From: CAZHGD01 sp964531735
GTDB lineage: Bacteria; Armatimonadota; UBA10988
DNA length: 51,672 bases
NCBI GenBank assembly: GCA_964531735.1
Contig: CAZHGD010000037.1
Location: 1-51,672, forward strand
Direction: 5' to 3'
Shown: positions 1-8,427 of the stretch, one piece after another
How the letters are laid out: each line of letters starts with the position of its first letter
Numbering within the stretch: the first letter of the stretch is position 1
Position numbers and translations under genes: made by a program
Notes under the pieces: model-generated
Databases searched by the model: none
The model's input: only the letters and a program-made list of their open reading frames with translations
What the model was told of the DNA's origin: nothing

Positions 1-1
1 C

Positions 2-961
2 GGCACCGCGGCCACGGCGGCCTGTGCGGGCAACGACAGCCGCCTGTCCGACACGCGCGACCCGAAGGCGCACAAGACGAGCCACCAGAACGGCGGCGCC
101 GATGAAGTCGCCACGGCCACCGCCGCGGCCAACGCCATCCCGAAGGCTGGCGCCGGGGGCACGCTCGACAGCGGTTGGCTGCCGGCCACCATCGCCAGCG
201 ACCGCACCTTCTCCGGCGCCGTCACCGCCAGCGACCGCGTGAAGATCATCGATGGCTTGCTCCAACGCACCGCGGTCGCCGACACCAACCGCTCGTCGGC
301 GTTGCTCGGGCCGCCGGCCAACAGCACCGGCACCGCCTCCCAGGTCGGCGACCTGTGGATTGACCTGGCCGGCGCGATGTGGCTCTGCACCACCGCCGGC
401 ACGCCCGGCACCTGGAAGCAGATGTCGCCGGGCAGTCTGGAGTTGGCCGGCACGCGCGCCACGCTGCGCGCTACCGCCAACTGGAACGGCGGCGCCCTGC
501 TCAACGGCTACCGCGTCATCGAAGACACCGCGCAACTGTGGAGCTATGACAGCTCGCTGGCGGTCTGGAAAGGTCCGCGACAGCTCTACACGATGGCCCT
601 CGACGATGACCAGTTGCCGATCTCGGATGTGCGCACCTGGTGGTGTGCCTGGCCGATCCCATCGGTGTTGGACCGGATGGTGGTCGAGAAGCTGACCGTC
701 ATCGCCGAGACGGCCTCGGGCGACGCCAGCAACTACTACACGCTGGGGCTGCTGCGCTACACCGGCTACACCAACATCCTCACCACCAACATCATCCGCA
801 CCGCCAACCGCGCGCGCTACGAGTCGAGCGCTTCGGCGGTGCTGCTGGAGAGTGCGACCACGCCGCCGCTCGGCTGGTATTGGGAGTTCACCAAGACCGG
901 CTCGCCGGGCAACCTGACGCAGCTCGGCGCGGCGGTCACCTGGCGCGAGGCTTGGGCCTAG
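2..961 (+). CDS. Phage tail-fibre-like protein, 5' partial
   Basis: The reading frame is open from the first bases of the window to a TAG at 959-961, so the start lies outside. The first 80 residues are Ala/Gly/Ser/Thr-rich and contain a segment reading NDSRLSDTRDPKAHKTSHQN, then GGADEV, then a TLDSGWLPA stretch. That style (short repeat-like segments followed by a globular C-terminal half) is typical of tail fibres and other virion surface proteins that bind host receptors. The C-terminal half (from about 239) has a GxxWIDLAGAMWLCTT-type motif seen in tail-fibre adaptor regions. The downstream small genes and endolysin support a late virion-lysis position. A GTG at 239 could be called as a start, but the coding signal clearly extends upstream. 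No transmembrane segment is seen. The virion role is inferred. Confidence 0.6.
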   Translation, partial: GTAATAACAGNDSRLSDTRDPKAHKTSHQNGGADEVATATAAANAIPKAGAGGTLDSGWLPATIASDRTFSGAVTASDRVKIIDGLLQRTAVADTNRSSALLGPPANSTGTASQVGDLWIDLAGAMWLCTTAGTPGTWKQMSPGSLELAGTRATLRATANWNGGALLNGYRVIEDTAQLWSYDSSLAVWKGPRQLYTMALDDDQLPISDVRTWWCAWPIPSVLDRMVVEKLTVIAETASGDASNYYTLGLLRYTGYTNILTTNIIRTANRARYESSASAVLLESATTPPLGWYWEFTKTGSPGNLTQLGAAVTWREAWA

Positions 962-973
962 AAAGGGGTTGGT

Positions 974-1324
974 ATGGACGTGCTGATCGACACGCTGATC
1001 ATGTGCCACGTGGGCTTCGACGGGGCCTGCGACGGCGAGGGCACCTGGCGCTATCAGGTCGTTATGCGCCTCAACCCGTATGCGCTGGTGGCCGGCCACC
1101 TGACCGAGGTCACCGGCGCCGAACGGTTGCTCCTGGAGACCGTGCTGGGCTACCAGACCACGCACACGACGGTGCTGGAGTACCCCGCCACCGAGACCGG
1201 CGGCAGCCCGACGCAAGCCACCGTGGCGACCGACCTGAACACCTGGTGCGGCCAGGTCTACGCGGCGATGGCGGCGCAGTGGCACGGCAAGCGCGCGACG
1301 GCCTTCGTGGCCGCGGGAGGATGA
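974..1324 (+). CDS. Hypothetical phage protein, 116 aa
   Basis: The ATG at 974 is preceded by an AAAGGGG ribosome-binding sequence and lies 12 nt after the tail-fibre stop, so it is probably co-transcribed. The product is soluble-looking with a MDVLIDTLIMCHVGF start and no recognised domain or membrane segment. The length and position, between a fibre gene and a lysis gene, fit a minor virion or fibre-assembly protein, but I cannot name a family. It ends in GGATGA, which places the ribosome-binding sequence of the next small gene inside its last codons. Confidence 0.55.
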   Translation: MDVLIDTLIMCHVGFDGACDGEGTWRYQVVMRLNPYALVAGHLTEVTGAERLLLETVLGYQTTHTTVLEYPATETGGSPTQATVATDLNTWCGQVYAAMAAQWHGKRATAFVAAGG

Positions 1325-1327
1325 CCA

Positions 1328-1438
1328 ATGACCACCGCCCACCTGGACCGGTTCGACCGCGTTGCCGTCTGGCTGCTGCTGGCCGGCGTGGTTGGTGTCC
1401 GGCTGCTGTGGTGGCTCGCGCGCGAGGTGAGACTATGA
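1328..1438 (+). CDS. 36-residue single-span membrane peptide (possible holin or lysis accessory)
   Basis: This very short gene starts with ATG at 1328 after a GGGAGG ribosome-binding sequence, 3 nt past the previous stop, and ends with TGA at 1436-1438, overlapping the next ATG. The product has a short polar N-terminus (MTTAHLDRFDR), one hydrophobic span of about 18 residues (VAVWLLLAGVVGVRLLWW) and a basic C-terminus. The size, single membrane helix and location in a cassette ending in an endolysin are those of small phage holin-like or Rz-like peptides, but there is no sequence match to a named family. It could be missed by automatic callers because of its length. Confidence 0.5.
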   Translation: MTTAHLDRFDRVAVWLLLAGVVGVRLLWWLAREVRL

Positions 1439-1656
1439 CTGAGCGCCGCCTACGGGAGATCAAGGCCATTCTGTCGTGCCCCCGATGCCCGGCCTGCCGC
1501 GAGCATCACCTACCCGAGGGAGTCTGCCCACCGTCAGAGGTGCGGACCACGGGCTATTACTGGCTCCGTGAGCAGGCCGACGCGGTACCCGAGCTAGAGC
1601 AGATAGCCACCGAGCTACTGGCCGAGGTGCTGCGGTACCGCGAGGCGCGTCCATGA
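1435..1656 (+). CDS. 73-residue Cys-rich phage protein
   Basis: It starts at ATG 1435, overlapping the previous TGA as ATGA, with GAGGTGAG just upstream. The N-terminal third contains CPRCPACREHH and a further Cys (EGVC), a plausible zinc-binding knuckle, followed by a charged helical C-terminus (ELEQIATELLAEVLRYRE). Function is unknown; such small zinc-knuckle proteins are common in phage late and moron regions. It is translationally coupled to both neighbours by 4-nt overlaps. Confidence 0.55.
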   Translation: MTERRLREIKAILSCPRCPACREHHLPEGVCPPSEVRTTGYYWLREQADAVPELEQIATELLAEVLRYREARP

Positions 1657-1931
1657 CCACCTGCCACAAGTGCGGCTATGAGGACGCCTACGCTGAGCCC
1701 TGCGCGTACTGCCGCGAGGTGGTCTGCCCAGCCTGCTCTAGCCGCCTGACGGGCGTTGACGGGCGGCTCTGCACCGACCCGTGCAGCTACATCGTGGAGA
1801 CCTACACCGACGCCACGCGGCCCGAGACGGTCGCCGGGCTCGAGGTGAGCTATGACAGCCCGGTCGGACGCGCCGCCGCCTTCGTGCGGCGGCTGCTGGC
1901 CGGGATTGGGCAGATGCGAGGTGGACAATGA
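1653..1931 (+). CDS. Zinc-ribbon-like small phage protein, 92 aa
   Basis: The ATG at 1653 overlaps the preceding stop (ATGA) with GAGG nearby. The first 50 residues carry four Cys pairs or near-pairs: CHKC (4-7), CAYC (17-20), CPAC (25-28) and CTDPC. This is the spacing expected of a double zinc ribbon or treble-clef module. The remainder is mixed alpha/beta without a membrane segment. Function is unknown; a nucleic-acid- or protein-binding role is inferred only from the cysteine pattern. It is coupled by ATGA to the next gene. Confidence 0.55.
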   Translation: MTTCHKCGYEDAYAEPCAYCREVVCPACSSRLTGVDGRLCTDPCSYIVETYTDATRPETVAGLEVSYDSPVGRAAAFVRRLLAGIGQMRGGQ

Positions 1932-2194
1932 GTGATGTGGTGGTCGGTCACGTTGGGTTCAATGGGTCGCCTGGTGTCGTCTGCGCCGCACCGGCCGACG
2001 AGTCGCAACGCCGCGAGTTGGAACTGCTGCGCGCCCGGCACAGCCTGCTGCTGGACGCGGTTGGCGCACTGCTCCGCAGTGGCACCGTCCAGATCGTGGC
2101 CGTCGGGGCGCCTGGCGACACCGAAGCGCACGGGGTCCGGCTGCTGGACGACGTGCGGCGGGCACTGCTGATCTGTGGGAGACAACCATCATGA
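1928..2194 (+). CDS. Hypothetical phage protein, 88 aa
   Basis: It starts at ATG 1928 in an ATGA overlap with the previous gene and has GAGGTGG upstream. The central part (DESQRRELELLRARHSLLLD) is a strongly charged amphipathic helix likely to form a coiled coil, followed by a short beta-rich stretch (TVQIVAVGAPG). No family is recognised. It belongs to the same translationally coupled late cassette. Confidence 0.5.
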   Translation: MSDVVVGHVGFNGSPGVVCAAPADESQRRELELLRARHSLLLDAVGALLRSGTVQIVAVGAPGDTEAHGVRLLDDVRRALLICGRQPS

Positions 2195-2520
2195 CCTGGC
2201 TCGACGCCTTCCGCCGCTGGCCGCAAGGCCACCGCGGCATCTACGCCGTGCGCTTCGCCGCGCGCGGCGGGCTACTCGACAAGCTCCCCTGGGGCCTGGG
2301 GCTGCTGGTGTCGCTGGGCCTCATCAGCACCAAGGGTTTTACCGATGGGGTCATATTCGTCCGTACGGTCCGGCTGCTGACCCCGGTCGGCTTCATCGTG
2401 GCCAACGACGCGCCGGTCGAACTCGGCGCGACCGGGCTCTACACCGTGGCCAAGCGCATCGGCCCTGCCGGCGAGCGGGCCAACTTCGACGACGCCATTG
2501 AGGAGGGGCTGGCCCAATGA
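2191..2520 (+). CDS. Hypothetical phage membrane-associated protein, 109 aa
   Basis: The ATG at 2191 overlaps the previous TGA (ATGA); GGGAGA lies upstream. Residues about 33-50 (LPWGLGLLVSLGLIST) are hydrophobic enough for one membrane helix or a buried hairpin. Basic residues precede it and an acidic tail follows. Its place immediately before the endolysin gene makes a holin or pinholin role conceivable, but the single weak span and lack of family match keep this speculative. The last codons carry the GAGGAGGGG ribosome-binding sequence of the endolysin gene. Confidence 0.5.
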   Translation: MTWLDAFRRWPQGHRGIYAVRFAARGGLLDKLPWGLGLLVSLGLISTKGFTDGVIFVRTVRLLTPVGFIVANDAPVELGATGLYTVAKRIGPAGERANFDDAIEEGLAQ

Positions 2521-3293
2521 GCAAGCTCATTGAAGCCGTCCTGGCCAAGGCGGTCAGTCAACTCGGCGTGCGGGAGGTCGGCCGCAGCAACACCGGCAAG
2601 GAGGTCAACGCCTACCTCCAGCGGGCCGGCTGCAGCCCGGGCAACCCGTGGTGCGCGGCGTTCGTCTACTGGTGCCTCGACGAGGGCTGCAAGGCGGCCG
2701 GTGTGGCCAACGCCATGGTCCGCACCGCCTACTGCCCGTCGGTCGAGTCCTGGGGCAAGCAGCATGGGGTGTACCGTAGCTCCGGCCCCCAGCGCGGCGA
2801 CCAGTTCCTGACCTACAGCACGGTCGATGGGGTCTACCGTGCCAGCCACACCGGCCTGGTGACCGAGGTGTCGGGCAGCACCGTCCGCACCATCGAAGGC
2901 AACACCAACGATGACGGCAGCCGCGAGGGCTACGAGGTCTGCCGGCGCAGCCGCCGCGTGGGCTCGGGCATCGCCTTCGTCCGCTGGGCCGACGTGCTGG
3001 ACACTGCGGTGCCCGAGACCGAGCAGACGCCCGATGCCGTCTACGTGCTGGGCAAGCTGGTCGGTGGCGTGTTCAAGCGCGCGGGCCGCAACTGGGCGCC
3101 GGCGCGGGCCTTCTGCGACCTGGCCGGCGTGCCGCTGGTCTGGCAGCCGCCGCATGTGGTGGTCGGCGGGCGAGAACTGGCCACCGAGCTACGCGGCGGC
3201 CGGTCGTACTGCCCGGTGGGCGAACTGGCCACCGCGGCGGGTCTGGTCGCGGTGGCCAGCAAGGGCCGCGTGCAGGTGGCGCGGCGGGGGTAA
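2517..3293 (+). CDS. Phage endolysin, CHAP amidohydrolase with C-terminal stalk-like repeats
   Basis: The product is expected to cleave peptidoglycan at the end of infection. The N-terminal CHAP domain (about 1-160) has the hallmark NPWCAAFVYWCL (nucleophile Cys46), the HTGLV motif (His111) and the IEGNTND strand (Glu127/Asn129), which together form the usual Cys-His-polar triad. Residues about 170-258 contain two half-repeats of the type xVGGRxLxxxLRxGRSYxPVxxLAxAAG, resembling the stalk (copper amine oxidase N-terminal-like) domain found in Gram-positive wall proteins and some phage lysins, probably for wall binding. There is no signal peptide, so export would need a holin. The ATG at 2517 overlaps the previous stop and follows GAGGAGGGG. 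It is the last gene of the phage module; the next gene is convergent and only 5 nt separate them. Confidence 0.85.
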   Translation: MSKLIEAVLAKAVSQLGVREVGRSNTGKEVNAYLQRAGCSPGNPWCAAFVYWCLDEGCKAAGVANAMVRTAYCPSVESWGKQHGVYRSSGPQRGDQFLTYSTVDGVYRASHTGLVTEVSGSTVRTIEGNTNDDGSREGYEVCRRSRRVGSGIAFVRWADVLDTAVPETEQTPDAVYVLGKLVGGVFKRAGRNWAPARAFCDLAGVPLVWQPPHVVVGGRELATELRGGRSYCPVGELATAAGLVAVASKGRVQVARRG

Positions 3294-3298
3294 GGGTG

Positions 3299-4135
3299 CT
3301 ACGGCAGGTAGCCCTGCCCCTCCTCGCCCAGGATCTGCCGCACCGCCTCGGCGATCAGCGGCGCCAGGTCTTGCGGCGCCTGATGCGCCAGCTTGAGCGC
3401 GTAGCGGGCGATGTTGATGCCGTCACGGACCGTGTAGCGTTCATCATTGCGATGGGCCGCTTGCAGGAAGTCCACCACGTAGTTCAGCAGCGCCTCGTCG
3501 GCGAACGGCAGGTTGTCCTTCAGGATCAGCAGCTCGTCGTCGCGTTCGGGGAAGTCGATCAGGATCTGTGGCTGCAGGCGCGAGTGGATGTACTCAGGGA
3601 TCTCGAACGTGCTGGCGTCGTCGTTCATGGTGGCCACAATGCGGAAGTCGCGATGGGCGGGGATCTTGATGCCGGCGATGATGCTCTCGACGTACCGGCG
3701 GCGGTCCAGCAAGGGCGCCAGCGAGGCCCACGACTTTTCGCTCATGCGGTTGCCCTCGTCCAGCACGCAGATGCCGCCGGTGACCATGGCCGAGACCAGT
3801 GGGCTGGCAACGTAGACCAGTTCGTTGGCGGCGCCGATGACCGGTGTGACCAACAGGTCCTCGGGGCGCGTGTCGATGGTCGCCTGGAAGATGAAGACGT
3901 CGCGGCCGAGTCGCTTGGCCGCCGCGTAGGCCAAGGTGGTCTTGCCGACGCCCGGCTTGCCGAGGAGGCGCGGGTTGAGCGGCACGTCGGCCGGGTCGAT
4001 CACCAACCAGCAGGCCAGGAGCTGCGTGACCAGCTCCTCGTTGCCGACCCAGGTCAGCGGCACTTCGTCCGGATGCGAGAGACGCAGCCGGACGTTGTCG
4101 ATGTCGACCCAGCGGGCCGCGGTAGTGGACGGCAT
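3299..4135 (-). CDS. MoxR/CbbQ-like AAA+ ATPase (AAA_5), 278 aa
   Basis: This is a single-domain AAA+ ATPase of the dynein-related/MoxR type, proteins that remodel or activate a partner, often one with a VWA domain. Visible motifs are Walker A GKPGVGKTT (59-67), Walker B ICVLDEGN (122-129, D126/E127), sensor 1 (N171 in RIVATMND) and a candidate arginine finger (R186 in YIHSRLQPQ). Length is normal for the family. No VWA-domain partner lies in this window, so the substrate is unknown. The start at 4135 has a weak ribosome-binding sequence, but a well-formed promoter lies upstream. The gene is convergent with the phage endolysin gene, so it may mark the host side of an insertion or be cargo; the sequence does not decide. 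Confidence 0.8.
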   Translation of the reverse strand: MPSTTAARWVDIDNVRLRLSHPDEVPLTWVGNEELVTQLLACWLVIDPADVPLNPRLLGKPGVGKTTLAYAAAKRLGRDVFIFQATIDTRPEDLLVTPVIGAANELVYVASPLVSAMVTGGICVLDEGNRMSEKSWASLAPLLDRRRYVESIIAGIKIPAHRDFRIVATMNDDASTFEIPEYIHSRLQPQILIDFPERDDELLILKDNLPFADEALLNYVVDFLQAAHRNDERYTVRDGINIARYALKLAHQAPQDLAPLIAEAVRQILGEEGQGYLP

Positions 4136-4180
4136 GGTGGCGTATGGTCCCGGCCCGGCCGCGCCGGCCGGACCGGACTG

Positions 4181-4209
4181 ATCTTACGCCAACTACGACG
4201 GGCTGCCAA
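4181..4209 (-). promoter_or_regulatory. Promoter for the AAA+ ATPase gene
   Basis: Read on the minus strand: -35 TTGGCA (4209-4204), 17-nt spacer, -10 TAAGAT (4186-4181), about 45 nt before the ATG at 4135. It sits directly behind the stop codon of the upstream kinase gene, suggesting that the ATPase is transcribed separately from the kinase. Confidence 0.55.
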
Positions 4210-4210
4210 C

Positions 4211-7200
4211 CTACGAGGACGCCGGCCGCAAGGTCCGTGCCAGGACCTCCGCGAGGGTGTGGCGGCTGACCGGCTTCAGCATGAACTCGCGAATGCCGAG
4301 CTCGCTGGCCACCTCGGCGTTCATGATGTCGCTGTAGCCGGTCATCAGCACCACCGGCAGGTCCGGCCGCAGCCGTAGCGCCTCGGCGGCCAACTGCCCG
4401 CCGGTCAGGTCCGGCATGGTCTGGTCAGTCAGCAGCAGGTCGTAGCCGTCCGGGTCGTGCTGCAGTGCGGCCAGCGCGTCGGTGCTACTGGTGGTGGCTT
4501 CCACCTCGTAGCCCAGGTGTGCCACGAGACCGCGCATGGCCTTGAGGAAGACCGGCTCGTCGTCGACCAGGAGCACTCGTCCGCCGGGCCCTTGCTCGGG
4601 CCGCGAGTCGCTGGTGTCTTCGGCGACGACCTCCGGTACCGCCGGGAAGTAGATGCGGAAGGTCGAGCCGACGCCCGGCGTGCTGACCACCTCGATGGCG
4701 CCATCGTGCTCGGCCACGATGCCATGGACCGTCGCCAAGCCCAGTCCGGTACCCTCGCGGAGCGGTTTGGTGGTGTAGTACGGCTCGAAGATCCGACCGA
4801 TGGTGTCTGGACTCATACCGTGACCGGTATCGGCGACGGTCAGCCGGACGTAAGGCCCGGGGCGCAGGCCACTGACGCGCGCGGCCAGATCCGGGTCGAC
4901 CATGGTGTTGACCAGCTCCAGATCGAGGCGGCCGCCCGACTCGCGCATGGCGTGGTAGGCGTTGGTCGACAGGTTCATGATGACCTGATGGATCTGCGTC
5001 GGGTCGGCCACAATGGGCGCGCAGTCGGGCGCGGCCCGCAGATGGATGTCGATGGTGGACGGTAGCGACGCGCGGAGCAGTTTGACCACCTCGCCGGCGA
5101 TGGCGCGGACGTGCAACGGCCGCTTCTCCTGTTCTGTCTGCCGGCTGAAGGTCAGGATCTGCTTGACCAGCTCCTCGGCGCGACGCGCCGCGTTCAGCAT
5201 CTCGGTCAGGTACTCGACCAGCGCCGGATCTTCCGCGCTGAGCAGACCCAGCTCGGCGTAGCCGCTGATGGCGCCGAGGATGTTGTTGAAATCGTGCGCG
5301 ATGCCGCCGGCGAGGGTGCCGATGGCCTCCATCTTCTGCGCCTGCCGACGCTCGATCTCCAACCGGCGGCGTTCGGTCATGTCGGTCACCAGCAGACTGA
5401 CCAGACCACCAGACTGGGCGCGACCCAGGCGCACCTCGACGGGGAACCGGCCGCCGTCACGGCGCAGGCCCTGGGTCTCCACCGGCGCGGTGCCGCGGTG
5501 GGCCGCCCGCTCAATCGCCGACGGCAGATCGCTCTCCACCTGACGGCCGAACAGAGCCGGCACGAGGTTGGTGACCGACTGACCGAGCATCGCCTCGCGA
5601 TCATAGCCGAACATCACCTGCGCCTCGGTGTTGACCAGCACCACCAGGCCTTCACTGGTGATGTTGATCACGCCTTGGGGCGCGGTCTCGACCAGCGCTC
5701 GGTAGCGCAGCTCACTGCCGCGAAGGGCGTCTTCGAGCTGAATCCGCTCCACCGCGGTGGCCAGCAGGTTGGCCACCGTGTCGAGGAACTCCAGCTCGGT
5801 GTCATCGAAGGTGCGCGCATGCCGACAGTAGGCCATCAGCACGCCGAAGGGGCGTTCGGGTCCCTTGATGCGCAGACTGACGCCGGCGACCAGACCCTCG
5901 GCCACAAACCACTCCGGCGGTGCGACCGACGGCCCGCGGGCATCACAGACCACCGGCGCTTCAGACGGCAAGGCTGCGCGCGGCGGTCCCGCCCATGACC
6001 CGTCCGTGCCGCCCTCCTGCGCCGGCGCCCCGCTCCAGCCCGAGCCGGCCACCAAGGCTAGCTGAGAACGCTCGGCCTGCCATTCGAGCACGGCGGTGCA
6101 ATCCACGGCCAGCGAGGCCGTGACCAGCCGGAGCGCCGCGGCGAACAGCTCGTCGAGGCCGCGAGCGCTCAGGGCCCGCTGCCCGAGTTCGGCGATGGCC
6201 TCCTGGTGCTTCGACCGGCGGTTGGCTTCAGCTGCGCGCCGTTGTTCGGTGACATCCTGCCCCAGCACCAGCACGTACCGAGCCCGGTGATCCTCGTCGA
6301 GCACGGGGTACTTGGTGGTGCGCAACCACAGGGGATCATGGCGACCGTATCTGGCCACGGGCAGCTCGAGCGTGAGGCTGCCTTTGGCCACGGCGGCCAG
6401 ATCGCCCTGTCGGAAGGCCTCGGCCTGTTCGCGGGGGAACAGGTCGAAGTCGGTGCGGCCCAGCGCGTTCTCCTCGCTGACGCCGACCACCTCCGAGCAA
6501 GCGCGGTTCCACAGCACGATGCGGCCCTCATCGACGGTCTTGGCCAGGACCGGCATGGAGGTGTGGTCGAGCAGCGTCTTCAGGAAGCTGCCGGCTCGCT
6601 CCGCCTCCTCCTCGGAGCGCTTGCGCGCGGAGATGTCGAGGAACGTCCCGGCGAGGCGGAGCGGCTGGCCGGCCTCGTCTCGCGCCACGGTGCGGCCGCG
6701 CGCCAGCACCCACACCTCGCCGCCGAACTTCGTCAGCAGTCGCAGTTCGGCCTCGAACATCGGCTGGCGCCCGGCCAGGTGGGCGCTCAGAGCGCGCCGG
6801 AACAGCGCTCTGTCCGGGCGGGCCACCAGCGGCTCGAGGCCCCGCACCCACCGGCCCAGCTCGCCCGGCTCGTAGTCCAGCAACACCGCCAGATGGTCAT
6901 CGAGCGACGCGCGGCCGGTGGCCAGGTTGAGGTCCCAGAGTGCCAGATTGGCACCGTGGAGCGCCAAAGCCAGGCGCTCCTCGCTGGCGAGGCGTTCCTG
7001 GGCCAGCAGGTGCTGTTCGCTGACGTCGCGGCCGTAGACCAGAATGTGCGGTCCCTCGGCCAAGTGCACCGTGCCGGCCTCGATCTCGAGCGGCACCTCG
7101 CCGCCGCTCGACAGCGGGCGGGCGATCTCGGTCCGGATGCGCTCGCCGGTCACCAGGCGCTCGATCTGGGTCTGCCACGCGTCGCGGCGGCCGGCCGGGG

Positions 7201-8215
7201 CAAAGTCCAGCAGGTCGCGGCCGACCAACTCGGCCGGTGTCGCCTGCAGCATCGCGGCGGCCGAGGCGTTGGCCTCGACGATCCGCACCGTGCCACGATC
7301 ATCGGCCCGCGCCATCAGGATGCACTGGCCCGACTGCTCGAACAGGAGGCGATAGCGCTCCTCATGGCGACGCCGCTGCGCCTCGGCACGCAGACGGTCG
7401 AGCGCCACGCCCGCCTGCGCGGCCAGCGACTCGGCGGCCAACAGGGCCTCCGTGGGCAACCGGTCGTGCTGGCGGGACGCCACGATCAGCAGGCCCAGCA
7501 CCGACTCGCCGTTGGTGATGGTGGTGAAGACGACGCCACGCATGCCTTCGGCCCGAGCGGCGTCCGACATGCGGGCATGGAACTCGGTCGCCCGAACGCC
7601 CACGGTCATCGAGGCCGTACTGGTCTGCGGCAGGACCGGCGACGCGAACGGCTCCGACGGGATCAACTGGGCCGCCTCGGCGAACTCGCTCGACACGCCG
7701 CGGTGGCGGACCAGTTGCAGGCAGCCGGGCACCGGCGCGGCCAGGTAGACGCCGGCGCACTCGACGGCCGGCAGCTCGCCGGCCACGGCGAGGGCGACAT
7801 CGAGGGCCGCGTCGATGGTCGCGACGCCAGCCAACTGGCAGGTGACGTCACGCTGCCGCTGCAGAAGCTGGAGCGTCTGGCCGTCGGCCCGGGGCAGCTC
7901 GAGGACGGTCACCACGCAACCGGCCCGCTTGCCGCCCAGCGGCGAGGCCGCCAGCACCACCGTGGCCGAACTGCCGTCGGCCCGCGCGATCAGGGCCGTG
8001 GTGGGCCCGCCGTTGACGACCAGATCGAACGGCGTGGCCAGCAGTGCCTCCAGCCGCAGGCCGAGCAGTGCCAGGACGGCCCGGCCGGCGTGGCAGACCC
8101 GGCAGTCGCCGTCGACCAGGAGCGCCGATTCGGTGAGTTGCTCGACGAGCTCCAGCCAGCCACCGGGGCCGAACAGCGGGCCGCTGCCGACCGCGGCCGT
8201 CCCGCACCACAACAA
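4211..8215 (-). CDS. Hybrid sensor histidine kinase (PAS/GAF array, HisKA, HATPase, REC), 1334 aa
   Basis: This is a cytoplasmic sensor kinase with no membrane segment. Approximate order: degenerate PAS (20-105), GAF (125-275), PAS (285-400), PAS (415-535), PAS (545-660), GAF (675-825), PAS (838-950), HisKA with phospho-acceptor His974 in GGIAHDFNN, HATPase_c (N box NLSTNAYHAM 1081-1090, G1 box ADTGHGM 1128-1134, G2 GTGLGL near 1155), and a C-terminal receiver (phospho-Asp1264 in LLTDQTMP, Lys1314). The intact frame begins only at a TTG codon (8215), with no good start, whereas the preceding 212 nt look coding in another frame; see the next entry. The product would sense intracellular signals and pass phosphate by relay, probably to the adjacent single receiver protein, which closely resembles its own REC domain. 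Confidence 0.9.
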   Translation of the reverse strand: MLWCGTAAVGSGPLFGPGGWLELVEQLTESALLVDGDCRVCHAGRAVLALLGLRLEALLATPFDLVVNGGPTTALIARADGSSATVVLAASPLGGKRAGCVVTVLELPRADGQTLQLLQRQRDVTCQLAGVATIDAALDVALAVAGELPAVECAGVYLAAPVPGCLQLVRHRGVSSEFAEAAQLIPSEPFASPVLPQTSTASMTVGVRATEFHARMSDAARAEGMRGVVFTTITNGESVLGLLIVASRQHDRLPTEALLAAESLAAQAGVALDRLRAEAQRRRHEERYRLLFEQSGQCILMARADDRGTVRIVEANASAAAMLQATPAELVGRDLLDFAPAGRRDAWQTQIERLVTGERIRTEIARPLSSGGEVPLEIEAGTVHLAEGPHILVYGRDVSEQHLLAQERLASEERLALALHGANLALWDLNLATGRASLDDHLAVLLDYEPGELGRWVRGLEPLVARPDRALFRRALSAHLAGRQPMFEAELRLLTKFGGEVWVLARGRTVARDEAGQPLRLAGTFLDISARKRSEEEAERAGSFLKTLLDHTSMPVLAKTVDEGRIVLWNRACSEVVGVSEENALGRTDFDLFPREQAEAFRQGDLAAVAKGSLTLELPVARYGRHDPLWLRTTKYPVLDEDHRARYVLVLGQDVTEQRRAAEANRRSKHQEAIAELGQRALSARGLDELFAAALRLVTASLAVDCTAVLEWQAERSQLALVAGSGWSGAPAQEGGTDGSWAGPPRAALPSEAPVVCDARGPSVAPPEWFVAEGLVAGVSLRIKGPERPFGVLMAYCRHARTFDDTELEFLDTVANLLATAVERIQLEDALRGSELRYRALVETAPQGVINITSEGLVVLVNTEAQVMFGYDREAMLGQSVTNLVPALFGRQVESDLPSAIERAAHRGTAPVETQGLRRDGGRFPVEVRLGRAQSGGLVSLLVTDMTERRRLEIERRQAQKMEAIGTLAGGIAHDFNNILGAISGYAELGLLSAEDPALVEYLTEMLNAARRAEELVKQILTFSRQTEQEKRPLHVRAIAGEVVKLLRASLPSTIDIHLRAAPDCAPIVADPTQIHQVIMNLSTNAYHAMRESGGRLDLELVNTMVDPDLAARVSGLRPGPYVRLTVADTGHGMSPDTIGRIFEPYYTTKPLREGTGLGLATVHGIVAEHDGAIEVVSTPGVGSTFRIYFPAVPEVVAEDTSDSRPEQGPGGRVLLVDDEPVFLKAMRGLVAHLGYEVEATTSSTDALAALQHDPDGYDLLLTDQTMPDLTGGQLAAEALRLRPDLPVVLMTGYSDIMNAEVASELGIREFMLKPVSRHTLAEVLARTLRPASS

Positions 8216-8427
8216 CTGGTGTCCGGCCAGCGCGCCCGCGCCCGTGCCCAGAGCCGGCGCACGTCGTCGTCCACCGCGCCCTGCCAGATGATCTTGTCCG
8301 GCGGCGCGCCGTCGAACTGCCCGACGCGCTCGGCAAAGTCGGGCCGGCTCAGCGTCAGCGGCCCGGCGTCGCCCGCCGCAGCCGCCATCGCGTCGTCAAC
8401 CACCAACCACATCGGTTGACCTGCCAT
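8216..8427 (-). pseudogene. Out-of-frame N-terminal segment of the hybrid kinase
   Basis: An ATG at 8427, 25 nt after the response-regulator stop and with GGAGG upstream, opens a frame encoding about 68 natural-looking residues (MAGQPMWLVVDDAMAAAAGD at the start, VRRLWARARARWP near the end). Around 8221-8226 the sensible protein continues in the -1 frame as GHQLLWCGTAAVGSG, which is the kinase. A missing G in a CCGG run would explain it. The segment has a beta-alpha-beta look (MWLVVDD, DKIIWQG, HQLLWCG) reminiscent of a shortened receiver fold, though without a clear phospho-acceptor set. It may be an assembly indel, a real mutation or, less likely, programmed frameshifting. Confidence 0.55.

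Noticed and set aside
6206..8419. Long plus-strand frame of 737 codons opposite the hybrid kinase
   Set aside because: Antisense shadow of a high-GC gene: composition dominated by Arg, Gln, Ala, His, no motifs, while the opposite strand carries unmistakable PAS/GAF/HisKA domains.
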